Assembly: GCA_003450555.1 (NCBI GenBank)
Contig: DMFQ01000131.1
Location: forward strand, 1,205 to 7,234
Source of the DNA: Ktedonobacter sp.
GTDB lineage: Bacteria > Chloroflexota > Ktedonobacteria > Ktedonobacterales > Ktedonobacteraceae
DNA length: 6,030 nt
Reading direction: 5' to 3'
Made by a program: the position numbers and the translations under genes. Each line of letters opens with the position of its first letter. The first letter of the stretch is position 1. Below, piece after piece: positions 5,986 through 6,030 of this stretch. Below the pieces are notes generated by a model. The model saw nothing but the letters and a program-made list of their open reading frames with translations. It was not told the DNA's origin and searched no databases.

Positions 5986-6002
5986 CAAGTATGATATGCT
6001 TG
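5986..6002. repeat. Small inverted repeat upstream of the manC promoter
   Basis: CAAGTAT-GAT-ATGCTTG is an inverted repeat with 7-base arms, one mismatched pair and a 3-base centre, lying 43 bases upstream of the manC -35. Size and symmetry would suit a dimeric regulator's operator, or the site could belong to a divergent gene beyond the window. The adjacent CAACGTTG (6004-6011) is a separate 8-base palindrome. No regulator can be named, and such short repeats also occur by chance. The rest of 5943-6030 shows nothing else I can support. Confidence 0.25.
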
Positions 6003-6030
6003 AACAACGTTGAAACCGCACTCTTCCATA

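Noticed and set aside
5965..5995. Divergent plus-strand promoter (CTGACA ... TATGAT) toward the right edge
   Set aside because: The spacing is 19 bases, and no gene start is visible before the window ends.

Overview
The window carries four complete genes, all on the minus strand. Read in the direction of transcription they are: a GDP-mannose-forming mannose-1-phosphate guanylyltransferase (manC, right), a gamma-glutamyltransferase-family Ntn hydrolase, a family 2 glycosyltransferase with an unusual N-terminal extension, and oligoendopeptidase F (pepF, left). The plus strand shows no credible gene. There are no RNA genes, insertion sequences, CRISPR arrays or prophage genes. The longest stretch without a gene is the 207 bases at the right end.

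This is bacterial DNA: there are sigma70-type promoters, Shine-Dalgarno sites, a TTG start and an intrinsic terminator. Base composition is roughly balanced. The style of the proteins (cytoplasmic GGT-like hydrolase, stand-alone short ManC, PepF) would fit Ktedonobacteria or another Chloroflexota lineage. That placement is recollection of family style and is weak; the window holds no taxonomic marker.

Right end (5824-6030): the manC leader. It has a near-consensus promoter (TTGACA, 17 bases, TACAAT), an untranslated leader of about 84 nt containing a stem-loop, and a poor ribosome binding site. manC follows (4759-5823). Its TAG stop lies in the edge of a near-perfect 58-base palindrome (4704-4761), whose far edge overlaps a perfect extended -10 element (TGCTATAAT). 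That element probably starts transcription of the next gene. The GGT-like gene is therefore best started at 4648, not at an upstream in-frame ATG that lies in the -10 region itself.

Middle and left: the glycosyltransferase follows the GGT-like gene by 49 bases (2938-2986) with no visible promoter, so the two are probably co-transcribed. After the glycosyltransferase comes a second long hairpin without a U-tract (1917-1966). Then comes pepF, with a clear AAGGAG site and a TTG start, ended by a textbook intrinsic terminator at 27-57.

ManC makes GDP-mannose, the donor for mannose, fucose and rhamnose-type sugars, and the glycosyltransferase could in principle use such a donor. The two peptidase-like enzymes suggest peptide or gamma-glutamyl turnover. 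No single pathway clearly joins all four genes. The points most worth a second look are the glycosyltransferase's N-terminal segment, which resembles the C-terminal tail of cysteinyl-tRNA synthetase, and the 58-base palindrome joining the manC stop to the next promoter.
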